43,060 bases of DNA, from positions 303-43,362 of the forward strand of contig NZ_JAKCWP010000014.1 in the NCBI RefSeq assembly GCF_028767125.1. Direction: 5' to 3'. Position 1 is the stretch's first letter, and each line of letters begins with the position of its first letter. The stretch comes from Chelativorans sp. YIM 93263. Its GTDB lineage: Bacteria; Pseudomonadota; Alphaproteobacteria; Rhizobiales; Rhizobiaceae. A program made the position numbers and the translations under genes. The notes under the pieces are model-generated. The model ran no database searches and was not told the DNA's origin. It worked only from the letters and a program-made list of their open reading frames with translations. This document shows positions 16,960 through 25,034 of the stretch, one piece after another.

Positions 16960-18201
16960 ATGCCGAGCCTTACCGACACAGCCATCCGGCAAACGCTAAA
17001 GCACGTGGAGAACAGCCGAAAGCAGGAGAACCTGGTCGACGGCGAAGGGCGCGGCACCGGCCGGCTCGTTCTCGTTCTCAAGCCAATGCCAAAGCGCGTC
17101 ACGGCCGATTGGATGGCGCAGCAATGGCGAGACGGAAAGCGGACGAAGAAGAAGCTCGGCTCCTACCCGTCGATGTCGCTTGCCCAGGCCCGCGAGGTGT
17201 TCAAGCGGGACTACGCCGACCTGATCCAAAAGGGCCGCAGCATCAAGATTGCGACGGACACTCGACCTGGGACCGTCGCCGATCTGTTCGAAGGCTATGT
17301 CGCGGCGCTGAAGGCAGCGGGGAAGCCATCCTGGAAGGAGACGGAAAAGGGTCTGAACAAGATCGCCGACACGCTCGGTCGCAATCGACTCGCGCGCGAA
17401 ATCGAGTCGGAGGAAGTCGTCGAACTGATCCGGCCGATCTATGACCGCGGGGCCCGATCGATGGCGGACCATGTGCGAGGCTACATTCATGCCGCCTACA
17501 GCTGGGGAATGAAGTCCGACAACGATTATCGCTACACCTCCCCTCGCCGCTTCCGCATTCCGTACAATCCAGCCTCGGGTATTCCGACCGAACCCAAGGT
17601 CCAGGGCACCCGCTGGCTCAGCGAGGAGGAGTTCGTTAGGCTCTATCGCTGGCTCGAATGCCCGGACACACCTGTTCATCCCTCCTATCCACGCGCGGTG
17701 CAGCTCATCATGCTGACTGGCCAACGGGTCGAGGAAATCGCCCGACTGCATGTTGACCAGTGGGATGCAGAGGGGCGGATCATCGACTGGTCCAAGACGA
17801 AAAACCTGCAGCCCCATGCGGTTCCAGTCCCCTCGCTCGCAGCCGAGCTCATCGAGTCGATCAAGCCGAACGAACACGGCTGGTTCTTTCCCTCAGCGAA
17901 GGATCCGTCGAAGCCAGTCAGCCACGGCACGCTCTACAGCTTCGTCTGGCGGCAGCGCGATCGCGGCGTCATCCCCCACGCCACCAATCGGGACCTGCGA
18001 CGGACCTTCAAGACGCTCGCCGGCAAAGCGGGCGTTTCAAAAGAGATCCGCGATCGACTTCAGAATTATGCGCTCCAGGACGTCAGCTCTAAGAACTATG
18101 ATCGTTGGAACTACATGCCCGAGAAACGCGCCGGCATGACAAAGTGGGACAAGTTCGTGCGAGCGATGCTCGCTAGGAAGAGGCTGGATGCGGCAGCTTA
18201 A
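16960..18201 (+). CDS. Tyrosine-type site-specific integrase, P4-like
   Basis: A 413-residue integrase. An N-terminal arm-binding DUF4102-like domain includes KPMPKRVTADWMAQQWRDGK and LGSYPSMSLAQAREVF. A core-binding domain and the C-terminal catalytic domain follow. The first catalytic Arg is in LTGQRVEEIARL, the second in NRDLRRTFKTLAG, and the nucleophile is probably the Tyr in SKNYDRWNYM. The box that usually reads HDLRRT here reads RDLRRT, and the usual LNH-like box reads LQNY, so both accessory His positions look altered. The ATG has GAGGGGG nine bases upstream. It marks an integrative element or its remnant. No tRNA target was found beside it. Confidence 0.92.
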   Translation: MPSLTDTAIRQTLKHVENSRKQENLVDGEGRGTGRLVLVLKPMPKRVTADWMAQQWRDGKRTKKKLGSYPSMSLAQAREVFKRDYADLIQKGRSIKIATDTRPGTVADLFEGYVAALKAAGKPSWKETEKGLNKIADTLGRNRLAREIESEEVVELIRPIYDRGARSMADHVRGYIHAAYSWGMKSDNDYRYTSPRRFRIPYNPASGIPTEPKVQGTRWLSEEEFVRLYRWLECPDTPVHPSYPRAVQLIMLTGQRVEEIARLHVDQWDAEGRIIDWSKTKNLQPHAVPVPSLAAELIESIKPNEHGWFFPSAKDPSKPVSHGTLYSFVWRQRDRGVIPHATNRDLRRTFKTLAGKAGVSKEIRDRLQNYALQDVSSKNYDRWNYMPEKRAGMTKWDKFVRAMLARKRLDAAA

Positions 18202-18665
18202 AACAGCGAAATTGGAATAGCTTGCGGCGGCATGCAAATATAATGCTTGTGGACCAGAGCTGAGCTGTTCTGACCTTTCTGCCTCGTCGCGTCCTGCCCC
18301 CGGCAGCAAGTGTTTGTTGTGGGAGGCCCTCTAACCTCAGCGGGAGGGTCGCGGCCCACGGCAGCGCCGGATCGGTTGCGGAGGCGCGCAACCGTCATAC
18401 CGACATTCAGTTTCGGTGTCTGTATGACTGACTCGGGGCCGTTTCCAGACAGTCTGGTTTCCGGCAATCTTGCGATAAGCGGCCGCTCCGCAACCGACCT
18501 CTCAGCAGACCTTCGCGGCTCGCCGGCAGTGGAGATAGGACGAAGGTCAGAGACTGCTGGTTCGCTGGCAAACTGTCTCCGCGGCCGCAGAGACGAACTC
18601 TACACCGCCATGTCGTCCTTCGATTCGGCGCCCGCCTCTTCGCTATTCCCGGCCGCGGTCGTCCC
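18202..18665. other. Intergenic, nothing recognised
   Basis: About 460 bases after the integrase. An open frame on the plus strand (18310-18783) has no ribosome site or recognisable motif and runs antisense into the MFS remnant, so I do not call it. No terminator-like hairpin with a T-tract was seen. Confidence 0.4.
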
Positions 18666-18885
18666 TTACGCTGGCCTCAACGCCGCCAGCCCGAGCCCGG
18701 ACCGGGCACCAGCATCACGAAAACACATTGCGGTCCGGTGGTTACAAGCACCCAGGCAAGTAGCGCGATCAAAACGATCGTGATCGAGAAGCCGATACAA
18801 TTGGCGATCGCCAGCGCCGAGCCGACCAGCCTCGGCGGGGCGAAACGGGCGTTGAACGTGGAGATCCGGCTATGTCGGCCTAGTC
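18666..18885 (-). pseudogene. C-terminal remnant of a major facilitator superfamily transporter
   Basis: On the minus strand the sequence reads STFNARFAPPRLVGSALAI, then ANCIGFSITIVLIALLAWVL. After a small frameshift near 18697 it reads GLGLAALRPA and stops at 18666. The APPRLVGxALAIANxIGF block followed by a hydrophobic helix and a PGPxLGLxALRP tail is typical of the last two helices of MFS transporters. An in-frame stop near 18887 marks where the coding sense ends. The rest of the gene is missing. Confidence 0.6.
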
Positions 18886-18913
18886 TCTAGTAGGAGTCGA
18901 GGTCGATGAAGCT

Positions 18914-19170
18914 ATGCTGTCTCTGCACTCTTGCCGACCACTCGTGGCGCAGAACTTCGGTTCCGCTGTCCAGCTTCTGGCCTTCGCTACCCACGATATC
19001 TTCACACCCCTCGACACGCTGGCGCGGACCGGCTTCGCGCCACTGCCCATGAGTGCGAGCCAGACATCAGCAAGCGTGGGCAACTGGTCTATGCACGTTG
19101 GCAAGGCGGCCCACAGGCGGTGCTTCAGACCATCGATATCGGTGATCGGGCGGTATATCGATAAACAGTT
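18914..19170. pseudogene. Unclear remnant: HPPD/dioxygenase-like (+) or transposase-like (-)
   Basis: On the plus strand, about 18945-19056 reads FGSAVQLLAFATHDIF then TPLDTLARTGFAPLPM. This resembles the C-terminal domain of 4-hydroxyphenylpyruvate dioxygenase-like proteins (consensus GVQHIAFATDDIF with L, G and LP at matching spacing). On the minus strand, 19060-19165 reads IYRPITDIDGLKHRLWAALP and then TLADVW, which recalls the C-terminus of IS630/mariner-like transposases. Neither is intact. Both may be fragments of different origin lying side by side. Confidence 0.3.
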
Positions 19171-19234
19171 CTTTGCCGAGACCGTAGCCAATCAATCATC
19201 GTTGATGTTGCATGACGGCCTGTGCCGCCGGTCA

Positions 19235-20164
19235 TCATTGAACGCGGTTGACATTGGAAGCGAAGTCCTGAGCCTGTTCCAGAACTCGCTCGCCGCTGTG
19301 GACGTAATGGTTGCCTCTCAGCTCGATGATCACGGCCGTCCCTTCACGAACGGACAGCACACCGGCAAGCCGCTGGAAATCGATGAAGCCGTATCCCCCG
19401 GGCGCATGCATGTCGCCGACGCCGTAGAAAAGCCGCTCGCCTTCATTGTCCCACTGCATGGTCGCGGGCACGCCGGTGGAATCGGAGAAATGGATATGGC
19501 CGACAAACGGCGCCAGTTGACCTACCTGCTCGAAAAGGTCGTAGCCCTGAAGCCCGGCCCCCTGTTTTGCGTGGCTGACATCGAGGCACGCGACGATACG
19601 CTCGTGGTTCACCGTACGGAGCTGATTGGCAAGGGCGGCAAGGTCGAGCGCGTAGGAGGTTTCGGTGCCCGCAACAATGCGGCGGTTGGGGCTCATATTC
19701 TCATAGGCAATGCGCACGTTTCCCAGCGACGCCGCCCGGTCTCCCAGCATTGCCAGAGCTTCCGCCTCTCGGGAAAGGAGCTGGCGCGAGCGGTCCACCC
19801 ACACGGAAGGATGGACACGGCCCGGATGAAACACCACCGTGTCGGCGTTGCATTCGCTAGCCAATTCCAGGCTGGCCTCGGCGGCGCGGTACTGAAGGTC
19901 GAAATGCGCCTCGTCCATGAGGTTGACCGGAATGGGCGCATGCATCGTGTAGCGGATCGAATGTCGTTGCAGCACGGCCTTAAGCGCCGACACCCGGTTC
20001 GGGATCAGCCGGCAGGCGGCCACGGCATCAAGCCGCCAGGCCGCGATCTCGCAGACCGTCGCGCCCATTTCCACCTGCTCGGCGATGCGGTGGTCGAGGC
20101 CGTCGAGATCGCCCGACAGGCCGAAATCGGCGGCGTTGAAGCCTACATGCGTTATCGCGCTCAT
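19235..20164 (-). CDS. Sugar phosphate isomerase/epimerase-like TIM barrel protein (1)
   Basis: A 309-residue AP-endonuclease-2/xylose-isomerase-like TIM barrel. The expected metal ligands are visible: Glu in IAYENMSPN, Asp and His in ACLDVSHAKQGAG, His in HIHFSD, and Glu in AVIIELRGNH. The early HAPIPVNLMDE and VVFHPGRVHP also match the fold. The ATG at 20164 overlaps the previous gene's stop (ATGA). An upstream in-frame extension to 20350 is arginine-rich antisense-like and is not used. It is last in the Dpp-type operon and paralogous to its neighbour. Such proteins isomerise, epimerise or dehydrate sugars, polyols and keto acids; the reaction here is unknown. Confidence 0.88.
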   Translation of the reverse strand: MSAITHVGFNAADFGLSGDLDGLDHRIAEQVEMGATVCEIAAWRLDAVAACRLIPNRVSALKAVLQRHSIRYTMHAPIPVNLMDEAHFDLQYRAAEASLELASECNADTVVFHPGRVHPSVWVDRSRQLLSREAEALAMLGDRAASLGNVRIAYENMSPNRRIVAGTETSYALDLAALANQLRTVNHERIVACLDVSHAKQGAGLQGYDLFEQVGQLAPFVGHIHFSDSTGVPATMQWDNEGERLFYGVGDMHAPGGYGFIDFQRLAGVLSVREGTAVIIELRGNHYVHSGERVLEQAQDFASNVNRVQ

Positions 20165-21126
20165 TCTGCCGCTTCCTTCCGTGCATCGCCTCCGAGCGCG
20201 GTTTCGAGATCGATATCGCCATTCCAATAGTCGGCAAAACGCTGCGCCGTGTCGGCCACCATGGCCTCGACGCCGCGATAGCGGCCTTGCAGTTCGATCA
20301 TGGCGTAGGTGCCCTGGCGCAGCCGCATGGACGGCAGAACCTCCTCCCATAGAATGCGGCCCCAGCCCATCGGCATGTGCAGATCGCCGACGCCCATGGC
20401 CACGCGGTCGCCGCTGTCACCGACGGCGCCGGTGTCCGGGATGCCGCAATTGTCGTGCAGGTGCAGATGCCAGACCTGCTCGGAGAAATCGGCCACCGCC
20501 GCAAGGAAATCGAAACCGAGGACGGGGGCCGAGAGGAAGGCGTGGCCGAAATCCAGACAGCCGCCGAGCGCGGGGTGATCGACAGCCACGATCTGCTCCG
20601 CCACCGCGCGCGGATCAGCGCCCGAGCACACCTTCTTGCCCTTGGGATCGGCGATCAGGTTTTCGAGCGCCAGTTGCGTTCCGGCTATTCCGGCGAGATC
20701 GGACAGGCGCTTCAGATCCTCGCGCTCCTGCTCGATCAGCGTCTTTCTGGAGGCAAGCCACACATCGGCGGGCGCATGACCCGAATGGATGACGATGGAC
20801 GGCATCTTCATGCGTTCGGCAAGCTTCACGGACGCCTCGGCCACGGCCCAGTGCATGGCGTGATTGGGACGGTCCATGAAGTTGATCACGTGATTGGCGT
20901 GCAGGACCGGCGTCATCTCATAGTGCGACAGGATCTCCGCCACCGCTTCGACGCGCTGTTCGATGATGCGGCCGCCGGCGATCATGTCGAGCCGGCGCGC
21001 GCTCACCTCCACGTGGCTGCAGCCGATCTGCGCGTAAGCGGCGAGCATCCGGTCGAGTGCGGTCATATCGCAGTTGGCTAGCGATGTGAGATTGAGGCCG
21101 GAGCCCAGCACCTTTTTTCCTGTCAT
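20161..21126 (-). CDS. Sugar phosphate isomerase/epimerase-like TIM barrel protein (2)
   Basis: A 321-residue xylose-isomerase-like TIM barrel with metal-ligand positions in LALENLIADPKG (Glu), GGCLDFGHAF (Asp, His), WHLHLHDN (His) and AMIELQGRY (Glu). HANHVINFMDRPNHAM and SIVIHSGHAP align with the equivalent segments of the next gene, showing an old duplication. The ATG at 21126 lies four bases after the permease stop and has AGGA-like bases upstream. The pair may act as a hetero-oligomer or catalyse successive steps on the compound brought in by the adjoining ABC importer. No sugar kinase or dehydrogenase is present to narrow the substrate. Confidence 0.88.
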   Translation of the reverse strand: MTGKKVLGSGLNLTSLANCDMTALDRMLAAYAQIGCSHVEVSARRLDMIAGGRIIEQRVEAVAEILSHYEMTPVLHANHVINFMDRPNHAMHWAVAEASVKLAERMKMPSIVIHSGHAPADVWLASRKTLIEQEREDLKRLSDLAGIAGTQLALENLIADPKGKKVCSGADPRAVAEQIVAVDHPALGGCLDFGHAFLSAPVLGFDFLAAVADFSEQVWHLHLHDNCGIPDTGAVGDSGDRVAMGVGDLHMPMGWGRILWEEVLPSMRLRQGTYAMIELQGRYRGVEAMVADTAQRFADYWNGDIDLETALGGDARKEAAE

Positions 21127-21130
21127 TGAA

Positions 21131-22030
21131 TCAGTCCTGTAACGAGGGATCGAAGCGGGTCCTGAGCCAGTCGCCGAAGATCGACATGGACAGGGTTGTG
21201 AGAAAAATGATGGTGCCGGGTATGACGGCCAACCACCACGCGGTGACCAGGTAGTCACGTCCTTCGCCGAGCATCTGGCCGAGAGAGGTCATGGGCGGGC
21301 GGATGCCGAGTCCCAGGAAGGACAGAGACGTTTCGAACAGGATCGTCTCGGGGAAGTTGATCGTCAGCTGCACGATCAGCGGCGACATGATGTTGGGCAG
21401 AACGTGCCGGCGGTAGATGACGGCCGGCCGGCCGCCGAGCGCCTCTACCGCGCGCGCATAGCCCTGCTCGCGCGCCGCGAACACCAGTCCTCGCGTGATG
21501 CGCGCATAGCGCTCCCAGCCGTAGAGCCCCATGAGAAGGAGGAAGACGAGCATGGAATTGCCCATGAACGCCAGAATGGCTAGGGCGATGATGAACCACG
21601 GCATGGCCGCCTGAAAGTCAACCAGTGTGGAAATGGCTTCGTCGACCCAGCCGCGGAAGTGCGCGGCGACAAAGCCGAGGAGCGTTCCCAGAACGGCACC
21701 GATGAGCGTCCCCAGCAGGGCAAGGAGGATGGAGGTCTGGGTGGCGATCATGAGACGCGAGAGGACATCGCGCCCCAGCTTGTCCGTCCCCAGCGGATGT
21801 GTCCAGTCGAAACCCTCGAGCGGAAAGGGCGGCGCCAGCCGCGCCCGCAGGTCCATCTGGTCGAACTCGAAGGGTATCAGCCAGCGCGCGAAAACGGTGA
21901 CCAAGGCCATGATGACCAGGACGACCAGCGATAGCCGAACGCTGACCGGCATGCCCGTGGTGAGACGCCGGATGCGGTCCGTCTTCGTGCGGCGAGGGAC
22001 GGCGGCGGCGGTATCGCTGACGGCGCTCAT
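21131..22030 (-). CDS. Dipeptide/oligopeptide-type ABC transporter permease (DppC-like)
   Basis: A 299-residue inner-membrane permease of the DppC/OppC family: a cytoplasmic N-terminus with basic residues, a first helix at VRLSLVVLVIMALVTVFARW, then the conserved HPLGTDKLGRDVLSR. The EAA-type coupling loop is in EALGGRPAVIYRRHVLPN, and FLGLGIRPPMTSLGQML is family-typical. The ATG at 22030 overlaps the dppB stop as ATGA. It forms the translocation pore with the following entry. The cargo may be peptides, opines, glycosides or other solutes handled by family 5 systems. Confidence 0.93.
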   Translation of the reverse strand: MSAVSDTAAAVPRRTKTDRIRRLTTGMPVSVRLSLVVLVIMALVTVFARWLIPFEFDQMDLRARLAPPFPLEGFDWTHPLGTDKLGRDVLSRLMIATQTSILLALLGTLIGAVLGTLLGFVAAHFRGWVDEAISTLVDFQAAMPWFIIALAILAFMGNSMLVFLLLMGLYGWERYARITRGLVFAAREQGYARAVEALGGRPAVIYRRHVLPNIMSPLIVQLTINFPETILFETSLSFLGLGIRPPMTSLGQMLGEGRDYLVTAWWLAVIPGTIIFLTTLSMSIFGDWLRTRFDPSLQD

Positions 22031-22968
22031 CGCGCCGCCTCCGGCGTGCCGTCCGCGCGGATGCGCGGGTCCAGCCACCCATAGAGAATGTCGACCACGA
22101 GATTGGAAACGACCATGGTGAGCGCGATAATCATGAGGATGCATTGCACCACCGCCAGGTCGCGAGCGGCGACGGAGAAGGTAAGCAGCCGGCCGATGCC
22201 CGGCCAGGCGAACACATTTTCGGTGATCACGGCGCTGCCGATCAATTCCCCCATCTTCAGCCCGATGATGGTGATCAGCGGGATGGCCGCGTTGGGCAGC
22301 GCATGGCGGTAAAGCCGCAGGAGGTCGCCCGCCCCCTTGGATTCGGCGGTGCGCATGTAGGGCTTGTTCAGCACGTCGATCATGGCCGAGCGCGTGTAGC
22401 GGGCGATCTGCGCGCCGAAGGCGGTGCCCAGCGTGAAGGCCGGCATGATGAGATGCTGCCAGCTGTCGGAACCGGACGAGGGCAGGATGCGCAGATGCAG
22501 CGAGAAGGCGAGGATAAGCAGAATGCCGAGAAAGAAGTTCGGCAGGCTGAAGCCGAAAACGGCGAACCCGACCACGAAGCGGTCGACGGCGGTGTCCTTC
22601 TTGAGCGCGGCGATCACGCCGAGGGGAATGCCGAAGACGAGCGCAAAGACGAGCGAGACAAACCCCAGAAGCGCGGTCTTGGGCAGGCGCGACAGCACCA
22701 GTTGCAGCGCATCCTGATTGTCGCGGAAGGAGATGCCGAAATCGCCCTGGGTGAGGGCCACCATATAGCGCCAGTACTGCACGAGGATCGGCTGATCGAG
22801 CCCCCAGAGGTGGCGGTAGAAATCGATCGTGTTCTGGTCGACGTCATCAGGCAGAAGCTGGGCGACAGGGTCTCCCGTGAGGCGCAGGACGAAGAACACG
22901 AAGGTAACAACCAGCCACATTGTGAGGATGGCGCGCAGCGTCTTCCAGAGGAGATATGTCGGTCTCAA
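22027..22968 (-). CDS. Dipeptide/oligopeptide-type ABC transporter permease (DppB-like)
   Basis: A 313-residue DppB/OppB permease. It starts with a membrane helix after LRPTYLLWK, has the periplasmic loop GDPVAQLLPDD with RHLWGLDQPILVQYWRY, the block GFSLPNFFLGILLI, and the coupling loop RTAESKGAGDLLRLYRHALPN. No ATG fits; the start is the TTG at 22968, which overlaps the upstream ATPase stop as TTGA and has GGAGG seven bases upstream. The open frame continues to 23496 only as antisense-like sequence inside the ATPase gene. Confidence 0.92.
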   Translation of the reverse strand: MRPTYLLWKTLRAILTMWLVVTFVFFVLRLTGDPVAQLLPDDVDQNTIDFYRHLWGLDQPILVQYWRYMVALTQGDFGISFRDNQDALQLVLSRLPKTALLGFVSLVFALVFGIPLGVIAALKKDTAVDRFVVGFAVFGFSLPNFFLGILLILAFSLHLRILPSSGSDSWQHLIMPAFTLGTAFGAQIARYTRSAMIDVLNKPYMRTAESKGAGDLLRLYRHALPNAAIPLITIIGLKMGELIGSAVITENVFAWPGIGRLLTFSVAARDLAVVQCILMIIALTMVVSNLVVDILYGWLDPRIRADGTPEAAR

Positions 22969-23999
22969 GGGGCGACCTCCGCGAAGTGGCAGGCCACGCC
23001 GTGCGCGCCTTGCAGGGTCAGGCGCGGCTCCTCGCTCGTGCAGCGCTCCACCTTCAGCGGACAGCGCGTGTGGAAGCGGCAACCGGGCGGCGGCGTGTGC
23101 GGGCTGGGCGGGTCGCCCGAAAGCAGCCGACGCTGGCGCCGTCTTTTCGGGTCCGGGACCGGCACGGCGGAGATCAGCGCGCGCGTATAGGGATGGGCAG
23201 GATCTGAGAAAACCGTCTCGGACGGCCCGCTTTCCACGATCTGGCCGAGATACATGATGGCCACATGATCGGCGATGTGACGCACGATGCCGAGATCGTG
23301 TGAGATGAAGATCATGGAGAGGCCGAGCCGCGACCGCATGTCCTGGAGAATGGAAATGATCTGCGCCTGGATCGACACGTCCAGAGCGGCCACCGGCTCG
23401 TCGCAGACAAGCAGACGCGGCTTGAGTATAAGCGCGCGGGCAATAACCACGCGCTGCTGCTGCCCGCCCGAAAGCTCGCCCGGCACGGAGCCCCACATGT
23501 GCCGGCCGAGCCGGACGGCATCGAGCATTTCCTGTGCCGCTTGAACGCGGCTTTCGGGCGTGCCGATGGCGTGCAGGTCAAGCGGCTCGCGCACCTGCTC
23601 CTCGATCGGGAGACGAGGGTCGAGCGAGCCAGCGGTGTCCTGGAAGATTACCTGTATGTCGCGCCGGCTGGCACGCCAGGCCTGGCCGGAAAGCGAGGAG
23701 AGGGAAAGGTCCGCAAAGGTGGCCGAACCCGCGTCCGGGCGTGCCAGCCCGCTCAAAAGGCGGCCAAGCGTGGACTTGCCGCAGCCCGATTCACCGACGA
23801 TGCCCAGCGTCTCACCCTCGCGCAGGGTGAGCGAGACGTCGTCGACGGCGCGGAAGCGGGCCTCGCGCCGCAACAAGCTCCCGCGGCGGTAGACAAAGGA
23901 GCGGCTGAGGTTCTCGGCTGCAAGCAGGGTGGGTGACGACACGGCATCGCGGTGTCGCGGCGTCCCGATTTCCGCCTTTTCGATGACAAGGCTGCTCAT
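22965..23999 (-). CDS. Oligopeptide-type ABC transporter ATP-binding protein (DppF/OppF-like)
   Basis: A 344-residue ABC ATPase with Walker A GESGCGKST, signature LSGGQQQRVVIA, Walker B LLVCDEPVAALDV and the H-loop IFISHDLGIV. The C-terminal oligopeptide/HPY domain has CRFHTRCPLKVERC, whose cysteines in related proteins bind an Fe-S cluster. The ATG overlaps the dppD stop as ATGA. It is the second ATPase subunit of the importer, with DppD next door. Confidence 0.93.
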   Translation of the reverse strand: MSSLVIEKAEIGTPRHRDAVSSPTLLAAENLSRSFVYRRGSLLRREARFRAVDDVSLTLREGETLGIVGESGCGKSTLGRLLSGLARPDAGSATFADLSLSSLSGQAWRASRRDIQVIFQDTAGSLDPRLPIEEQVREPLDLHAIGTPESRVQAAQEMLDAVRLGRHMWGSVPGELSGGQQQRVVIARALILKPRLLVCDEPVAALDVSIQAQIISILQDMRSRLGLSMIFISHDLGIVRHIADHVAIMYLGQIVESGPSETVFSDPAHPYTRALISAVPVPDPKRRRQRRLLSGDPPSPHTPPPGCRFHTRCPLKVERCTSEEPRLTLQGAHGVACHFAEVAP

Positions 24000-24973
24000 G
24001 CCGCCTCCCTTTCAGGCAGGGAATTGAAACAGGAGAACGCGTGGTCGGACCCGCCTAGCATAACCGGGGCCTCCGCACGGCAGCGCGGCAGCGCCCGGGC
24101 GCAGCGCGGCGCGAAGGCGCAGCCGGCGGGCATGGCGTTGATCGGCGGCACCTGCCCCTCGATGATGGCCAGTTCCCTCGAGACGCGGTCGACACGCGGC
24201 AGCGCGTCGAGCAGACCGCGGGCGTAGGGGTGCCGGGGTGTTGCGAAAAGCGACTCCACGTCGGCGCGCTCCACCACGCGACCGGCATACATGACGGCGA
24301 CATGGTCGGCATATTCGGCAACGAGGCCGAGATCATGGGTGACCAGCAGGACCGCCATGCCGATCTCCCGCTGCAGATCGGCGATCAGCGCCATGATCTG
24401 CGCCTGGATCGTCACGTCGAGGGCGGTGGTTGCCTCATCGGCGATCAGGAGCTTGGGGCTGCCGGCAATGGCCAGCGCGATCATGGCCCGCTGGTTCATG
24501 CCGCCGGAAAGCTGGTGCGGGAACTCGCGCATGCGGCGTTTCGGCTCCGGCATGCCGACGCGCCTCAACAGGTCCAGTGCACGTGCATGCGAGGCTTTCC
24601 ACGAGGCACCCTCGCGCAGCCGGACGGCCTCGGCGATCTGCCAGCCGATGGGTTTGACGGGGTTGAGCCCGTTGGTCGCATCCTGAAAGACGAATGCGAT
24701 GTCGCGACGCCGCACGAGCCGCATGGCCTTGCGGTCGAGTACCGCCAGTTCGCGGCCGTCGAGCATCACGCTGCCGGCACTGATGTTGGCGCGCTTCGGC
24801 AGAAGCCCGGCCACGGCAAAGCAGGTGATGGACTTGCCGCACCCCGACTCGCCCACCAGCGCCAGCGTCTCGCCGGCGGTGACGCTGAAGCTGCCATTGC
24901 GCACCGGTTTGACGGCTTCGCCGGAACGGGCGGCGATGGTCACTTCGAGATCGGAAACCTGGAGTAACGGCAT
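23996..24973 (-). CDS. Oligopeptide-type ABC transporter ATP-binding protein (DppD/OppD-like)
   Basis: A 325-residue ABC ATPase: Walker A GESGCGKS, Q-loop AFVFQDATNGLNPVKPIG, signature LSGGMNQRAMIA, Walker B LLIADEATTALDV, H-loop LLVTHDLGLVAEY. The C-terminal HPY domain has CAFAPRCARALPRC. AAGGA stands six bases before the ATG. It follows the binding-protein gene after a 61-base gap that contains a hairpin. Confidence 0.93.
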   Translation of the reverse strand: MPLLQVSDLEVTIAARSGEAVKPVRNGSFSVTAGETLALVGESGCGKSITCFAVAGLLPKRANISAGSVMLDGRELAVLDRKAMRLVRRRDIAFVFQDATNGLNPVKPIGWQIAEAVRLREGASWKASHARALDLLRRVGMPEPKRRMREFPHQLSGGMNQRAMIALAIAGSPKLLIADEATTALDVTIQAQIMALIADLQREIGMAVLLVTHDLGLVAEYADHVAVMYAGRVVERADVESLFATPRHPYARGLLDALPRVDRVSRELAIIEGQVPPINAMPAGCAFAPRCARALPRCRAEAPVMLGGSDHAFSCFNSLPEREAA

Positions 24974-24984
24974 GGAATATCCTT

Positions 24985-25015
24985 CACGCAGCAGCGTCGG
25001 AAACGCTGCTGTGTG
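24985..25015 (-). terminator. Hairpin between binding-protein gene and dppD-like gene
   Basis: Arms 24985-24996 and 25004-25015 pair over 12 positions, including one G-U, around a seven-base loop. No T-tract follows. As the genes on both sides are co-directional, it probably causes partial termination or stabilises the upstream binding-protein message. Confidence 0.55.
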
Positions 25016-25034
25016 GGGTTGGGTTGAACGTGCG

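Noticed and set aside
18914-20230. 438-codon plus-strand open frame
   Set aside because: Beyond about 19235 it is antisense to the first TIM-barrel gene; only the first 50 codons or so resemble a known domain, as a remnant.
22144-23190. 348-codon plus-strand open frame
   Set aside because: Fully antisense to the dppB/dppF-like genes; high-GC codon bias creates such frames.
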